From: Rhynchopus sp. YZ270_cl-10
Taxonomy: Eukaryota > Euglenozoa > Diplonemea > Diplonemida > Diplonemidae
NCBI GenBank assembly: GCA_964035575.1
Contig: OZ037912.1
Coordinates: 1,178,001 to 1,242,000 of the forward strand
Length of the DNA: 64,000 nucleotides
Direction of reading: 5' to 3'
Part shown: one piece after another, positions 1 through 11,048 of the stretch
Layout: the number at the start of each line of letters is the position of its first letter
Position numbering within the stretch: the first letter of the stretch is position 1
Made by a program: the position numbers and the translations under genes
Notes under the pieces: generated by a model
Told to the model about the DNA's origin: nothing
Seen by the model: only the letters and a program-made list of their open reading frames with translations
Database searches by the model: none

Positions 1-2839
1 CTGGATCAACTGGATGATGCAGGGGACGGCTCTCCCGAACGGCCGTGGGTGGGAGCGTGCGAGCCCGATGGCGAAGGGGGTGCTGATCCCACACGAGGTG
101 ACGCCTGCGCCGCCGGTGAAGGTGGAGCTGGTGGAGCCCATCCCTGAGGAGGACACGGATGAGGTGACGTCTGAGGCGGGGTTCGTTGTGTCTGTGATTC
201 TGATCCCGCTTCTGCTGATTGTGCTGTGTGTGCACTTTGCGCTGACACGCCAGTCTGGGCTGTCTGGGCCTGGTGTGCCGCTGGAGGTTATGTCGACAAC
301 GCTGTCAGTGGTGCTGCTGGTTGTGCTTGCACTGGCCACGTTTGCACTGACGAACAAGGCTGGACAGGACTCACTCGACACGTCGAAGGCGAACGCCGAC
401 AACGCAATGATGTACGGGTCTGGGCGGAACAAGGGGAACGTGGACTCAATGGCGGCGCAGGTGATGGGACAGATGGTGCAGGTTGCACACTCGACGTTGG
501 ATGCGTTCCTTCTGGAAGGAAAGGACAAAGGAGACACTGTCCGTGCGTTATTCAAAGCAGACCACGATGGAACATTCGCAACCTTTGTGAACAAGCGCGT
601 CCCATTTAAGCACATTCAACGTGCACGGTATCTCTCCCACTACCTCGACGAGGGGTGGGCATACCACATTGTCACAAAGCAGGGATTCTACATGGACTCG
701 CAACATGTGAACGACTACCGTGTGCAGGATGCCCTCGGCCGCACCATCTTCGACACAAACAGCGCAGACAACTTTGGTATTATGCAGAACATTATTGATG
801 GTGACAGTGTTGCTTGGAACGACAAGGGTCCGAACGTGCCAAAAGCCCTGTGGAACCGGGGGAGACGTCGACTGACGGGATTGTGTTTTGCAGCAGAGGT
901 CTTGCGGAGCTGTCGCGCAAGCTGAAGAGCAACCTGGGGACGTGGGACAGATCCGTGAAGTTTGGAGAGAATGCGACTCTGGTGGTGCTGGACCAGACGA
1001 CAGGGAACATCATTGCGAGCAACTACATGTCGAACACCTTCTACACAAGCGAGGTGTACGGGGAGATCTTCGGGCCGACGAACACAGAGCGCGACGAGAC
1101 ACTGCAGTTTGGGTACAAGCTTGAGACTGTGGACACAACTTCGCTGATTCCACTGAACGCGATTGCGAACAAGTGGCGGACGGAACACGGAGGCCTGGTG
1201 CTGCGTGGTGCCTCGTCGTCCGCGACGGGGCCGGCACTGTTTACGTTTGACCAGAAGGACTACTACGACACACGGGAACTCGCGCACGCTTCTGCTGGTG
1301 AACTTTGAGGGTGGGATCAAGGACGCGTCGAAGGAGAACTGGGACGTTGTTGGGGCAGGGGTGCAGACGACGTCGGATGGCGACTTCAAGCAGGTCGGGG
1401 TGTTCTCCGGCTCTGCACCTGTGCTGGTGCACACATACCTGACGACACGTGTGGCACGTGTGGCACAGCAGGAGTCTCAGGAGTACAAGCTGACGGCACC
1501 GCACCCTGTGCCTGGGGTATCCGGGTCTGCGGTGTACACACTGCGGAACAGTTCTGACCTGACACAGAAGACATGGGTGCACAGAGACCCCTTCTTCAGA
1601 TACCACGACTACACGCTGTCGGTGTTCATCCGCCCTGACGTGGACATGAACGAGGGTGACAGCAGCCCGACGTCACCGCGCATCTTCTCCGACACACAGA
1701 TCGGAGACTCTGCAATCCGCTGGTACGCGAACGGGGAGCTGAGGATTGCGCTCCTGCGGTACGGGTGCTGGGCAAAGCCGATCAAGGGTGGTCTGAGGGG
1801 TGGCCAGTGGGTGCATCTGGCTGCTGTTGTGAACTTTGTGGCGAAGACATGTGTGGTGTACATGAACGGTGTTCCGATGTCGAGTGGGGAGATGCCCGCG
1901 CTTGAGGATGCCACTGAGGAAGAGGACAACTCAGCGTCTCTTGTGTCGAGGTTGACTACTGGCTCACGTCCGACCACGACAACCAGCAAGACTTCGTCTA
2001 AATCGAGCCGCACGTCGCTTGCACGATCGAAGCTTGCCTCAGATGCCACTCATGTGGGACTGGCGAAGAAGAAGGTGTCGCTGTGCCTCGTGAACATGGC
2101 GCAGATGCACACCATCACGGAGAAGGCTTCCGATGAGACTGTGATTAACATGCACTCCGAGTACCTGACGAGCGTGTTGGAGGCGTTTGCAGCCGGACGT
2201 GCTATTGCAGGCACGTTTGCGGGGGACAAGGTGATGGGATCCTTCAATGCTGTGCGCAACTGTGGCGGTCACGTTACCTCTGCTGCAAAGGTTGCCCTCG
2301 AGCTGAAGCGTGTGAGCGTTGCAAACGAGAAGGCAGGGAAACCCACGATAACGTGCGCAATTGTGACGGGTGCGTGCAAGGTCGGGAACTTGGGCGTGAC
2401 AGGAATGAAGAAGTTCACTGTGATTGGGTCCATTGTGAGCTGGCTGCACGCCTTGGAGAGGTACGGAAGCGCACACGGATTCAGCCCCATTGCAGACAAC
2501 GACGTGTTCGACGCCACACTGGGACAAATGAGCTGTATGCTGGTGTCTGCAGTGGATTACCCGAAGAGAGAACTTTCAGCAACGCGCATCTTTGTGATAG
2601 CCTCTGTGATGGAGTCAGGAGAAGAGGAGTGGATGTACCAGCTCGCAGAGAGGGAGGCGGGAGACGTGAACCGAAAGTGGAACAAGTTTGTGACGCACAT
2701 TGTGAGGAACAACTGGGATGCCGTTCCTGCGGACTTCAGTATCGAGCAGCATCAGCACGTCCCCGAGGCGGTGTTGAAGAAGGTGAAGGAAGCAGTCATG
2801 GAGAAGCACTACACTCCCGAAACCATCACCTACCACTGA
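1..2839 (+). pseudogene. Receptor-type class III cyclase-like gene, copy 0, 5' cut by window edge and internally deleted
   Basis: Coding sequence enters from the left edge in the frame W-I-N-W-M-M-Q-G and ends with TGA at 2837-2839. It matches the intact copies at 6158, 19147 and 51305 from about their residue 420 onward. Compared with them by eye it has three lesions. About 175 bp are missing near 855-870, which shifts the frame. A 2-bp loss near 1273 restores it, for a net loss of 59 codons. About 600 bp are missing in frame near 1898, which removes the end of the LamG-like domain, the third membrane segment and the HAMP-like linker. Between about 871 and 1273 the original protein is still readable in the shifted frame. 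The C-terminal cyclase-like domain (about 2060-2830) is complete but more diverged than in the other copies. Without the last membrane segment it could not join ectodomain to cyclase, so I call it a pseudogene; a rearranged but expressed variant is not excluded. Confidence 0.85.
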
Positions 2840-3560
2840 GAGCCAGCACCCCCACCCTCCAAGGCTCTATGTACGTTGTTTCTATGTTGACCTTTCCAGG
2901 TGACAAACCTAATGAATAACTTATCAGACATTGCTGATACCATCCCTCGAAGGCTACGTGCACGTTGTTTCTTTATTTCGCACTTGAACACTACATCAAC
3001 CAAAATACTAGGGTAATGACACCAGCGCTGGTGCGTTTTTTGGGTCCCCTAGGTGGTAGGGAGGGTTTGCGGAAGAATACCACTGCTCTGCACCCCCTGA
3101 GCCCAAAAATGCCACCTGGGTTGGGTCTTGGGCACGGCTAGGTTGTGTTATACGTGCTCGTCCCGACCGAATACCGTATTATTCGTATAAGACGATTGAC
3201 GTATATCAGTCGCTCCCCCGAAAAGTGTCAATTTGAGAACCCCCCAAAAAAAAGTCAATTTTTTTTTGAAAAAGGTACGTATTTGGGCTTAAATTTGCCC
3301 GCTGATTCCATAGGAGCAAGAATCTTGAACTTTTGAAAAAATCAAATTTAGTCAAATCCCAAAAAACGGTTTTTGCCGAAAATCTCTCCAAAATCCCAGG
3401 ATATCAGCCTATTTTTCCGGAGCTGGAAAACGCGCTGTTCGTCGTTTCCGGAGTCCGCGCAATAAAATGCAAAAAAAAAATCGAGAAGATTAGTGGAGTA
3501 GAAATTTAGTGAAAGGTGGTCCACGGGACCAGGTACCCAGGTACCGGCACACTGGTGTAC
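2840..3560. other. Noncoding stretch 3' of copy 0
   Basis: AT-rich DNA with homopolymer runs (for example A9-T9 around 3244-3270). I see no convincing reading frame, RNA gene or inverted repeat. It ends in a short CAGGTACC-type repeat (about 3530-3546) next to block A. Confidence 0.6.
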
Positions 3561-4299
3561 AAGGAAAAAAGTCGTGAAAGAGCAACCACAGCTCCACATG
3601 ACAAACACAAAAGTGTCCAGTCACGTGGGGCATTCATGCACTGAGGAGATAATGTTCCAACAATTTACAAGAAAGATTACTTAACCTACTGCTGGAAGTT
3701 GCCAGGTCGTAGTAACACACAAAGTGTGCCTCCGTTCGGGAAGACCGGATATTCTAGAGACCAAAAAGGCCTCAAGAATATCTTCCGGTAGTCAAGGTAT
3801 AACCGAATGAACGGCCCAAAACCCCCGTGGAGAAGTTAAATGTTGTAATGCTATCAAGTAGAAACTGCGACCACTGTCTTACCCTCCCCAATGCATGGTG
3901 GTTGATGTCTTCCACAACAAATTTCCTGTACCCAGGTACCCAAATTCCCAGACCCACGCAGTGGCACATGACCGCCAAGTGTGAGTGACCCACACATGAG
4001 GGAATGCGACACTACGCAAAATTTACCACCAGACCCTGTCTTCGTGCACCTGAAGTACAACGCCGCAGACAGGCCAAACATGCGTTGGACTCAGAGGAAT
4101 GCCTGCTGTGCAGGTATCAAACATGAGAACCAACTCCCAGCAACAAGGGGCGCCTTTTGGCGGGCGTTGTTGAGGGTGTTTGGGGTGCAAAGTTTTCCAC
4201 AATTTTGATGAGCGGGTACAGAAGTGTTGTCTTTCATCTCTAGGAATGTAAATGTCAATCGCGTTTTAACTACCACTAGGGCTTGTTCAGTGAACCCAC
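3561..4299 (+). repeat. Dispersed repeat block A, copy A1 (truncated)
   Basis: Nearly identical by eye to 15869-16612 and 36501-37210 on the plus strand and to the reverse complement of about 29100-29770. It begins at AAGGAAAAAAGTCGTG, directly after a short CAGGTACC array, and stops after GTGAACCCAC at 4299, where the longer copies continue with AAGGGGTCGAAGG. No reading frame is conserved across the copies, so it looks like a non-coding mobile-element segment. Unlike the other three copies it is not enclosed by fold-back arms. Confidence 0.85.
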
Positions 4300-4451
4300 T
4301 TTGCGCAAGTGTCCTTCTGTATAATGTAGCAGTGCCTCTTTGCAACCGAAAGGATGGGACCTTTTCGGTTCGAATGATGAATTCGTGTCTATGGTTCGGA
4401 AATCAGTAGTGGCTCCCTCTCCTTTGTCTCTATGTATTTTATTTACGATGT

Positions 4452-5311
4452 ATGCCGCTGGCTTTCTACCACAAGTATAGAATTGTGTCAGAATGCATCC
4501 TCCCGGGTGCGCTGTATGAGGTCCCGTACGCTCTGCCCTCGCAGTCTAGCTTGAAGGAACTCTCCACCGCCGTCAACACCTGCCTCTGGGGCAGTGACTA
4601 TGGGACACGCGCAGGCCTCGCAATACGCACCGTTTTATTGAAGAGCCACCGCACTGACCCGGCTGCCATCATCGGCAACAGGTCCATGAACGTCGTGCTT
4701 GACCACATAGCATTTGACGCAACACTGAGAGAACGATGCCTGTCGATACACAAGAGGTACAACGCAGGAGGAGGCTGGGACTTCCGCCCCCACGGGCCGG
4801 TCGGCAACATGACCTCCACTAGCATACTGACAGGCGTGAGATGGTGTGACGACCTAACAACCGTTACGGAGCTCTCGAGTGCCCCCGTGGAAGAAGAGAA
4901 GACACACGCCCTAGGTCTTCTCGCGCCAGGTGAACGACACCACGCCATTCGCGAAATCGTCCGACGACAGAAGTTCACAGATCTTGCCTTGGACAGACCG
5001 ACTTACGACGGCGCTCAATACGGTGTCAACCTCGCCGACACCACGTACCTGCACGACCAACTGCAGTGGTCCCACCCCCTGCTAGCTTACCGCCTCCGAC
5101 GTATCATCTGCGATGGGATACTCTACGCGCACCCTACGGTGCTGTGCCTATACGAGTAAACAAAGAGAGGTGGCATACACCTCGAAGTGAATCAGTGCCC
5201 CTTATGCCTCACACCAACCTCCGGGCTGGCGAAGCACCTGCTGTGGACTTGCCCGCACACTGTGTCTGCTAACGTGAAGGAAGCGCACCGCCCTCTCCTC
5301 GACAGGATCGG
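4452..5311 (+). mobile_element. 5'-truncated non-LTR retrotransposon (LINE) fragment, C-terminal end of the reverse-transcriptase ORF
   Basis: An open frame from 4452 to the stop at 5157-5159 continues in the same frame to about 5311, so the fragment carries one in-frame stop. Just after the stop, QCPLCLTPTSGLAKHLLWTC gives the C-x2-C ... H-x4-C spacing of the zinc knuckle that follows the reverse transcriptase in many LINE ORF2 proteins (zf-RVT-like). The upstream 230 residues are basic and mixed alpha/beta, as expected for the region between the RT domain and the knuckle, but I see no RT catalytic motif (YADD-type), so that part is missing. The fragment stops exactly where the segmental duplication begins (5312). 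Codon use is GC-rich, unlike the flanking AT-rich DNA. Clade not determined. Confidence 0.6.
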
Positions 5312-5384
5312 ACCACCCAGCAAAGCGCCAGGCTGCTATGTTGGTTTCGAAAATCGCGCGGGGTTTCCCACAGTACACCTCGTA

Positions 5385-5761
5385 TTTTTTCTTAGCAATT
5401 CCTTGTTTTGTTGTTGTTGTTTTCCACACACCTTCCTTCAACCCTTGTAGGATCAGTTGCTATTTTTTTCTAGGAAACTTGAAATTACACATTTCAAGAG
5501 AACAAATTAAAAAGGGTCCTTATTTGCATTTTTGGGCTCCGCCCGTGCAGTGGTGGGGTCAATCTCGAAAATTGGACAATTTTTCGACCACTTAAATTTT
5601 GAGAAATATGAGCCCGGTTGCTTATACGTGGGGCCTATTTTTGGCAAAATTTTCCTCAAAATCCGGGTTTGTAATATTGACCCTTTCCCCCCCCCACATC
5701 GATTTCAATACTATACCTTACTTCACCTACGGTTGCCCTTACAGGGGGGGTGAAGGAAGGT
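5385..5761. repeat. MITE-like element of family D, copy D1
   Basis: Inverted ends ACCTTCCTTCA (5430-5440) and TGAAGGAAGGT (5751-5761). An outer CAACAACAAC/TTAGCAATT stretch is shared with the copy at 60228-60450 in reverse orientation. The interior has a GGGCTCCGCCCG motif and a GTGGTGGGGTCA motif, both also seen near 42240 and 42430. It lies about 400 bp upstream of the receptor start codon in both duplicated loci, so it could contribute promoter sequence; nothing in the sequence shows that it does. Confidence 0.55.
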
Positions 5762-6123
5762 AAGTTGAAAAGAAGAAGAAGAAGAAGAAAAAAGCAAAAA
5801 TGTCAAAAACTGCATAAAAACCCATCACTTCCCCCGTTTTTCGAAATACTTACCCAAAAGAAACAAATAATGCATACCGCTCTTCCTTCATCCGCTTTTT
5901 ACAAACAAGCTCCTTTGCCAGACACTGTGCACCAATATTAGGTTAAACCCCAAGCTCCAACGGTACCAATCCTTCGTAGGGAGCACACCGTGCAGTTGTC
6001 TTGAGACCTGCAAGCGTCTTCTGATCTTAGTGAGAACGCATCCTTTTCTGCGGGTTGCGATGTTTAGTGTGCACCCACCCCTGCTCGCAAACACACACAC
6101 ACACCACCAGACACCGTTTTCGG

Positions 6124-6157
6124 TTGCTAACTTTTGAAGCCCCTTTTTAGTGAAACA
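6124..6157 (+). promoter_or_regulatory. Splice-acceptor-like signal just upstream of receptor start codon
   Basis: A branch-point-like TTGCTAAC, then a pyrimidine-rich CCCCTTTTTAG, ends 7 bases before the ATG (TGAAACAATG). The same signal stands before copy 2 (19147) and copy 3 (51305). It is either the 3' end of a 5'-UTR intron or a trans-splice acceptor. I could not identify the matching donor. Confidence 0.5.
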
Positions 6158-9100
6158 ATGACCCCGATGCGGGGAAGACGTGTGGAGGGTGTGGTGCTGC
6201 TGCTTGCGGTGGCTGTGCTGCCAGGAATGGTTGTCGCAGACATCCCTGAGTGCAACACAGACCTCTGGCAGTGCCACTACTACGTGTCGCCGACGTTTGC
6301 ACAGGCGATCCGGATGAAGTTTGACGGACAGTGGGGGCAAATCAAAGCAGACCCGAAGCTGCACGACGCGTACTGCGACCCGGAGATGTGGAAGACGCGG
6401 TCTGAGATCTGTGGGGGATGCCCCATCAAGCTCACGCTGTCTTCGCCGTCGTCGCTGACGAAGGATGTGATCTGCCTGCGCGACAACGCGTTCGCCCCTT
6501 ACTCGCTGAACCAGCACATGGACCTGAAGCACGCGTTGAACGGGAAGGAACTGGAGATTGTGGTGCCTGAGAACGACGGGTGCAACGCTGCAGACTGGGC
6601 GACGAAGAACTTTGCGGGCAAGATAGCGATTGTGAACAACAGGCTTCGCACGTGCACGTACAACCAGCAGTTTGCGCATGCTGCTGCGGCTGGGGCTGTG
6701 ATTGGCCTGATGTCTGCGTCGCGGGGGAAGCACTATGTGTGGAACTGGCACGTGTACAAGATGACTGGTGACGGGAAGGCCTTCCCAAACATGCTTGCGT
6801 ATGCGCTGGAGTCGTTCCACGGGGACCAGATCTATGCTGCGACGTCGACTGTGCGGGGCAAGGTGGAGTACTCGTGCAGTGTGTACAGCAACAGGGAGAC
6901 GGACATGTCGCTGAACTACGACGAGGACGACTGCCCGTGGTGGTTCCTGGGTACTGATATGTGTGACAAGGAGTTCACCGGACGGCGGAGGATGTGCACG
7001 CGGTGCCCGCTGGAGATCGACGTTGGTGACCCGACCTTCAAGCCGTGTGTGTGGGGACCCGACTTCAACCCAGCGAGGAAGGAGAACTACCTGACGGGAA
7101 CACTGAGCCTCCCTTCGACACAGAACGTGGTGTATCTGTCGAGGTCGTACATGACGGATGACGGCTGCAGCGACGCGTCGTGGGCTGGGCTGGCTGGAAA
7201 GCTGGTGGCATTCCAGCCGGAGCGTTGGGGGGGTCCGTGCTCACACTACGAGTCTGTGATGCGTGCTCAGCGTGCAGGTGTGTCTGGGGTGATTGTTGTG
7301 GTGAAGCCAAACCACTGGCATCTTACCCGTCTTCAGGGCACGCAGCAAAACATCAAGATCCCGATTGGTACAATTTCTGGGAAGCACAGTGAACGCTGGA
7401 TCAACTGGATGATGCAGGGGACGGCTCTCCCGAACGGCCGTGGGTGGGAGCGTGCGAACCCGATGGCGAAGGGGGTGCTGATCCCACACGAGGTGACGCC
7501 TGCGCCGCCGGTGAAGGTGGAGCTGGTGGAGCCCATCCCTGAGGAGGACACGGATGAGGTGACGTCTGAGGCGGGGTTCGTTGTGTCTGTGATTCTGATC
7601 CCGCTTCTGCTGATTGTGCTGTGTGTGCACTTTGCGCTGACACGCCAGTCTGGGCTGTCTGGGCCTGGTGTGCCGCTGGAGGTTATGTCGACAACGCTGT
7701 CAGTGGTGCTGCTGGTTGTGCTTGCACTGGCCACGTTTGCACTGACGAACAAGGCTGGACAGGACTCACTCGACACGTCGAAGGCGAACGCCGACAACGC
7801 AATGATGTACGGGTCTGCACGGAACAAGGGGAACGTGGACTCAATGGCGGCACAGGTGATGGGACAGATGGTGCAGGTTGCACACTCGACGTTGGATGCG
7901 TTCCTTCTGGAAGGAATGGACAAGGGAGACATGATTCGCGCGTTATTCAAGACAGACCATGACGGAACATTCGCGACGTTCGTGAAGCACCGGCAGTCAC
8001 TTGCACACCTTCAACGGGCACGGTCTCTGGGACACTACATGGATTCTGGGTGGACATACCAGATTGTCACAAAGCAGGGATTCTTCATGGACAACTTGCG
8101 TGTGAACGACTACCGTGTGCAGGATGCCCTCGGCCGCACCATCTTCGACACAAACAGCGCAGACAACTTTGGTATTATGCAGAACACCATTGAAGGCAAC
8201 AATGCTGCTGTGAACGACAAAGGTCCAAACGTGCCAAAAGCCCTGTGGAACCCACTGCACTGGGCGTTCAGCAACAAGCTTCCGACGGATGCGTTCACTT
8301 GGCAGCAAGCGGAAGCTGCTGCGGGCAAGAAAGAGGTTATCATCGACTCCGTGCAGTCGTACACGTACTCGCGCTTCCTGCGGTCGCCGGTTATGTCGTC
8401 GTACTACCTCTTCTCAAAGGCAACGGGAGGGGACCAAACGACTGACGGGATTGTGTTTTGCAGCAGAGGTCTTGCGGAGCTGTCGCGCAAGCTGAAAAAC
8501 AACCTGGGGACGTGGGAGAGATCCGTGAAGTTTGGAGAGAATGCGACTCTGGTGGTGCTGGACCAGACGACAGGGAACATCATTGCGAGCAACTACATGT
8601 CGAACACCTTCTACACAAGCGAGGTGTACGGGGAGATCTTCGGGCCGACGAACACAGAGCGCGACGAGACACTTCAGTTTGGGTACAAGCTGGAGACTGT
8701 GGACACAACTTCGCTGATTCCACTGAACGCGATTGCGAACAAGTGGCGGACGGAACACGGAGGCCTGGTGCTGCGTGGTGCCTCGTCGTCCGCGACGGGG
8801 CCGGCACTGTTTACGTTTGACCAGAAGGACTACTACGACACACACGGGAACTCGCGCACGCTTCTGCTGGTGAACTTTGAGGGTGGGATCAAGGACGCGT
8901 CGAAGGAGAACTGGGACGTTGTTGGGGCAGGGGTGCAGACGACGTCGGATGGCGACTTCAAGCAGGTCGGGGTGTTCTCCGGCTCTGCACCTGTGCTGGT
9001 GCACACATACCTGACGACACGTGTGGCACGTGTGGCACAGCAGGAGTCTCAGGAGTACAAGCTGACGGCGCCGCACCCTGTGCCTGGTGTATCCGGGTCT

Positions 9101-11008
9101 GCGGTGTACACACTGCGGAACAGTTCTGACCTGACACAGAAGACATGGGTGCACAGGGACCCCTTCTTCAGATACCACGACTACACGCTGTCGGTGTTCA
9201 TCCGCCCTGACGTGGACATGAACGAGGGTGACAGCAGCCCGACGTCACCGCGCATCTTCTCCGACACGCAGATCGGAGACTCTGCAATCCGGTGGTACGC
9301 GAACGGGGAGCTGAGGATTGCGCTCCTGCGGTACGGGTGCTGGGCAAAGCCGATCAAGGGCGGTCTGAGGGGTGGCCAGTGGGTGCATCTGGCTGCTGTT
9401 GTGAACTTTGTGACGAAGACGTGTGTGGTGTACATGAACGGTGTTCCGATGTCGAGTGGGGAGATGCCTGGGCTTGTGGAGACGATGTTCCTTCCGTACA
9501 CGGGGGAGCCGATGCAGATCGGGCTGCACTACAAGGGGCGGATGGACGAGTTCCAGGTTGTGAGGAAGGCGTTGACACAGGAGGATGTGCTGCAGCTGTA
9601 CAACAACGGGAAGCCTGGTGGGGACCCGATCTCTGTGGGGAGCAGGACGTGGATGGCTAACTTCGACACTCTGGTTGTCCCCTTGGGTTCGTACATCGTT
9701 GGTGCCCTTGTGCCTGTGAACGACATCACACGTGACGTGGACAAGGCAACGGCGCGGAGCAACATGATTCTGTCGATCCAGAACGAGAACATCGACAAGG
9801 AGCTGGAGCGGAAGCTGGCTGTGACTGTGCTTGTGGTGGTGGTGATCTGCCTGGTTGCTGTGCTGCTGTTCATGGTGTTCAACAGGATGATCACGTCCCC
9901 GTTTGCGTCCTTTGCGGAGAACATGAAGTCTGTTGCGATGATGCGTCTGGAGGAGGTGTCGTCGAAGAAGGTGTTGATCCAGGAGCTGAACGTGATGGGG
10001 AAGGCCATGGACCAGATGGTTGAAAACATCAAGCAGTTCAGGAACTTCATGCCGCAGTCCCTCATCCACGCGCTTGAGGATGCGAGCGAGGAGCAGGAGG
10101 AATCTGTGTCTGTGTCGAGGTCGAAGGTGACTGGTTCGCGCCTCACCAGTGCCAGCAGGTCTTCGTCCACGCGCACGGCCACGTCGCATGCGCTGGGGAA
10201 GCTTGCCTCAGATGCGACGAGTGTGTCACTGGCGAAGAAGAAGGTGTCGCTGTGCCTCGTGAACATGGCGCAGATGCACACCATCACGGAAAAGGCTTCC
10301 GACGAAACTGTGATTAACATGCACTCCGAGTACCTGACGACTGTGTTGGAGGCGTTCGGGAAGGGACGTGCTATTGCAGACACGTTTGCGGGGGACAAGG
10401 TGATGGGATCCTTCAATGCTGTGCGCAACTGCAGCGGACACGCTACTTGTGCAGGAAAGGTTGCCCTCGAGCTGAAGCGTTTGAGCATTGCAAACGAGAA
10501 GGCAGGGAAACCCAAGTTGACGTGCGCAATTGTGACGGGTGCGTGCAAGGTCGGGAACTTGGGCGTGACGGGAATGAAGAAGTTCACTGTGATTGGGTCC
10601 ATTGTGAGCTGGCTGCACGCCTTGGAGAGGTACGGAAACGCACACGGATTCAGCCCTGTTGCAGACAACGACGTGTTCAACGCCACACAGGGGCAGCTGG
10701 GCTGTGTGCTGATGTCCGGCGTGGAGTTCCCGAAGAGATACCATTCAGGAACCCGTGTCTTTGTGATAGCCTCTGTGATGGAGTCAGGAGAAGAGGAGTG
10801 GATGTACCAGCTCGCAGAGAGGGAGGCGGGAGACGTCAACGCTAAGTGGAACGAGGTTGTCACCGAAATCGTGAGGAACAACTGGGAGTCCGTCCCAGCG
10901 GACTTCAACGTTGTGGGGTATCCCGATATCCCTGACGTTGTCGTGGCCACGGTGAAGGACGCTATGCTGAAGAAGCACTACACCCCCGACACAGTCACCT
11001 ACCACTGA
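6158..11008 (+). CDS. Receptor-type class III nucleotidyl cyclase-like protein, copy 1
   Basis: 1616 residues, no intron. ATG at 6158 is chosen because it starts the signal peptide (residues 1-27, cut after VVA) and matches copy 3. Residues 127-185 and 314-387 look like two protease-associated (PA) domains. TM1 is about 473-495 and TM2 about 507-529. A second ectodomain follows (530-1215), with a LamG/concanavalin-like fold at about 1008-1153 (WVHLAAV, MNG, GRMDEFQ). TM3 is about 1219-1241, then a HAMP-like linker, FRNFMPQSLI, a Ser-rich stretch and a class III cyclase-like domain (about 1360-1500). Predicted topology puts both ectodomains outside and the cyclase inside. The family would make cAMP or cGMP, but here the first metal Asp is Asn1369 (the second, Asp1413, is kept), the catalytic Asn is Ser1484 and the catalytic Arg is Ala1488. 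By-eye alignment therefore suggests reduced or no catalysis. Cys-rich, GC-rich coding. Confidence 0.85.
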   Translation: MTPMRGRRVEGVVLLLAVAVLPGMVVADIPECNTDLWQCHYYVSPTFAQAIRMKFDGQWGQIKADPKLHDAYCDPEMWKTRSEICGGCPIKLTLSSPSSLTKDVICLRDNAFAPYSLNQHMDLKHALNGKELEIVVPENDGCNAADWATKNFAGKIAIVNNRLRTCTYNQQFAHAAAAGAVIGLMSASRGKHYVWNWHVYKMTGDGKAFPNMLAYALESFHGDQIYAATSTVRGKVEYSCSVYSNRETDMSLNYDEDDCPWWFLGTDMCDKEFTGRRRMCTRCPLEIDVGDPTFKPCVWGPDFNPARKENYLTGTLSLPSTQNVVYLSRSYMTDDGCSDASWAGLAGKLVAFQPERWGGPCSHYESVMRAQRAGVSGVIVVVKPNHWHLTRLQGTQQNIKIPIGTISGKHSERWINWMMQGTALPNGRGWERANPMAKGVLIPHEVTPAPPVKVELVEPIPEEDTDEVTSEAGFVVSVILIPLLLIVLCVHFALTRQSGLSGPGVPLEVMSTTLSVVLLVVLALATFALTNKAGQDSLDTSKANADNAMMYGSARNKGNVDSMAAQVMGQMVQVAHSTLDAFLLEGMDKGDMIRALFKTDHDGTFATFVKHRQSLAHLQRARSLGHYMDSGWTYQIVTKQGFFMDNLRVNDYRVQDALGRTIFDTNSADNFGIMQNTIEGNNAAVNDKGPNVPKALWNPLHWAFSNKLPTDAFTWQQAEAAAGKKEVIIDSVQSYTYSRFLRSPVMSSYYLFSKATGGDQTTDGIVFCSRGLAELSRKLKNNLGTWERSVKFGENATLVVLDQTTGNIIASNYMSNTFYTSEVYGEIFGPTNTERDETLQFGYKLETVDTTSLIPLNAIANKWRTEHGGLVLRGASSSATGPALFTFDQKDYYDTHGNSRTLLLVNFEGGIKDASKENWDVVGAGVQTTSDGDFKQVGVFSGSAPVLVHTYLTTRVARVAQQESQEYKLTAPHPVPGVSGSAVYTLRNSSDLTQKTWVHRDPFFRYHDYTLSVFIRPDVDMNEGDSSPTSPRIFSDTQIGDSAIRWYANGELRIALLRYGCWAKPIKGGLRGGQWVHLAAVVNFVTKTCVVYMNGVPMSSGEMPGLVETMFLPYTGEPMQIGLHYKGRMDEFQVVRKALTQEDVLQLYNNGKPGGDPISVGSRTWMANFDTLVVPLGSYIVGALVPVNDITRDVDKATARSNMILSIQNENIDKELERKLAVTVLVVVVICLVAVLLFMVFNRMITSPFASFAENMKSVAMMRLEEVSSKKVLIQELNVMGKAMDQMVENIKQFRNFMPQSLIHALEDASEEQEESVSVSRSKVTGSRLTSASRSSSTRTATSHALGKLASDATSVSLAKKKVSLCLVNMAQMHTITEKASDETVINMHSEYLTTVLEAFGKGRAIADTFAGDKVMGSFNAVRNCSGHATCAGKVALELKRLSIANEKAGKPKLTCAIVTGACKVGNLGVTGMKKFTVIGSIVSWLHALERYGNAHGFSPVADNDVFNATQGQLGCVLMSGVEFPKRYHSGTRVFVIASVMESGEEEWMYQLAEREAGDVNAKWNEVVTEIVRNNWESVPADFNVVGYPDIPDVVVATVKDAMLKKHYTPDTVTYH

Positions 11009-11048
11009 GCCACGAGAACAAACACTCCAGACATATTTACATAACCCT

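Noticed and set aside
9529-10950. Long antisense frames in the receptor genes (473 aa here; 545 aa at 51140-52777 and similar)
   Set aside because: They lie opposite intact coding sequence, have Arg/His/Ser-rich composition typical of GC3-biased shadows, and no domain.
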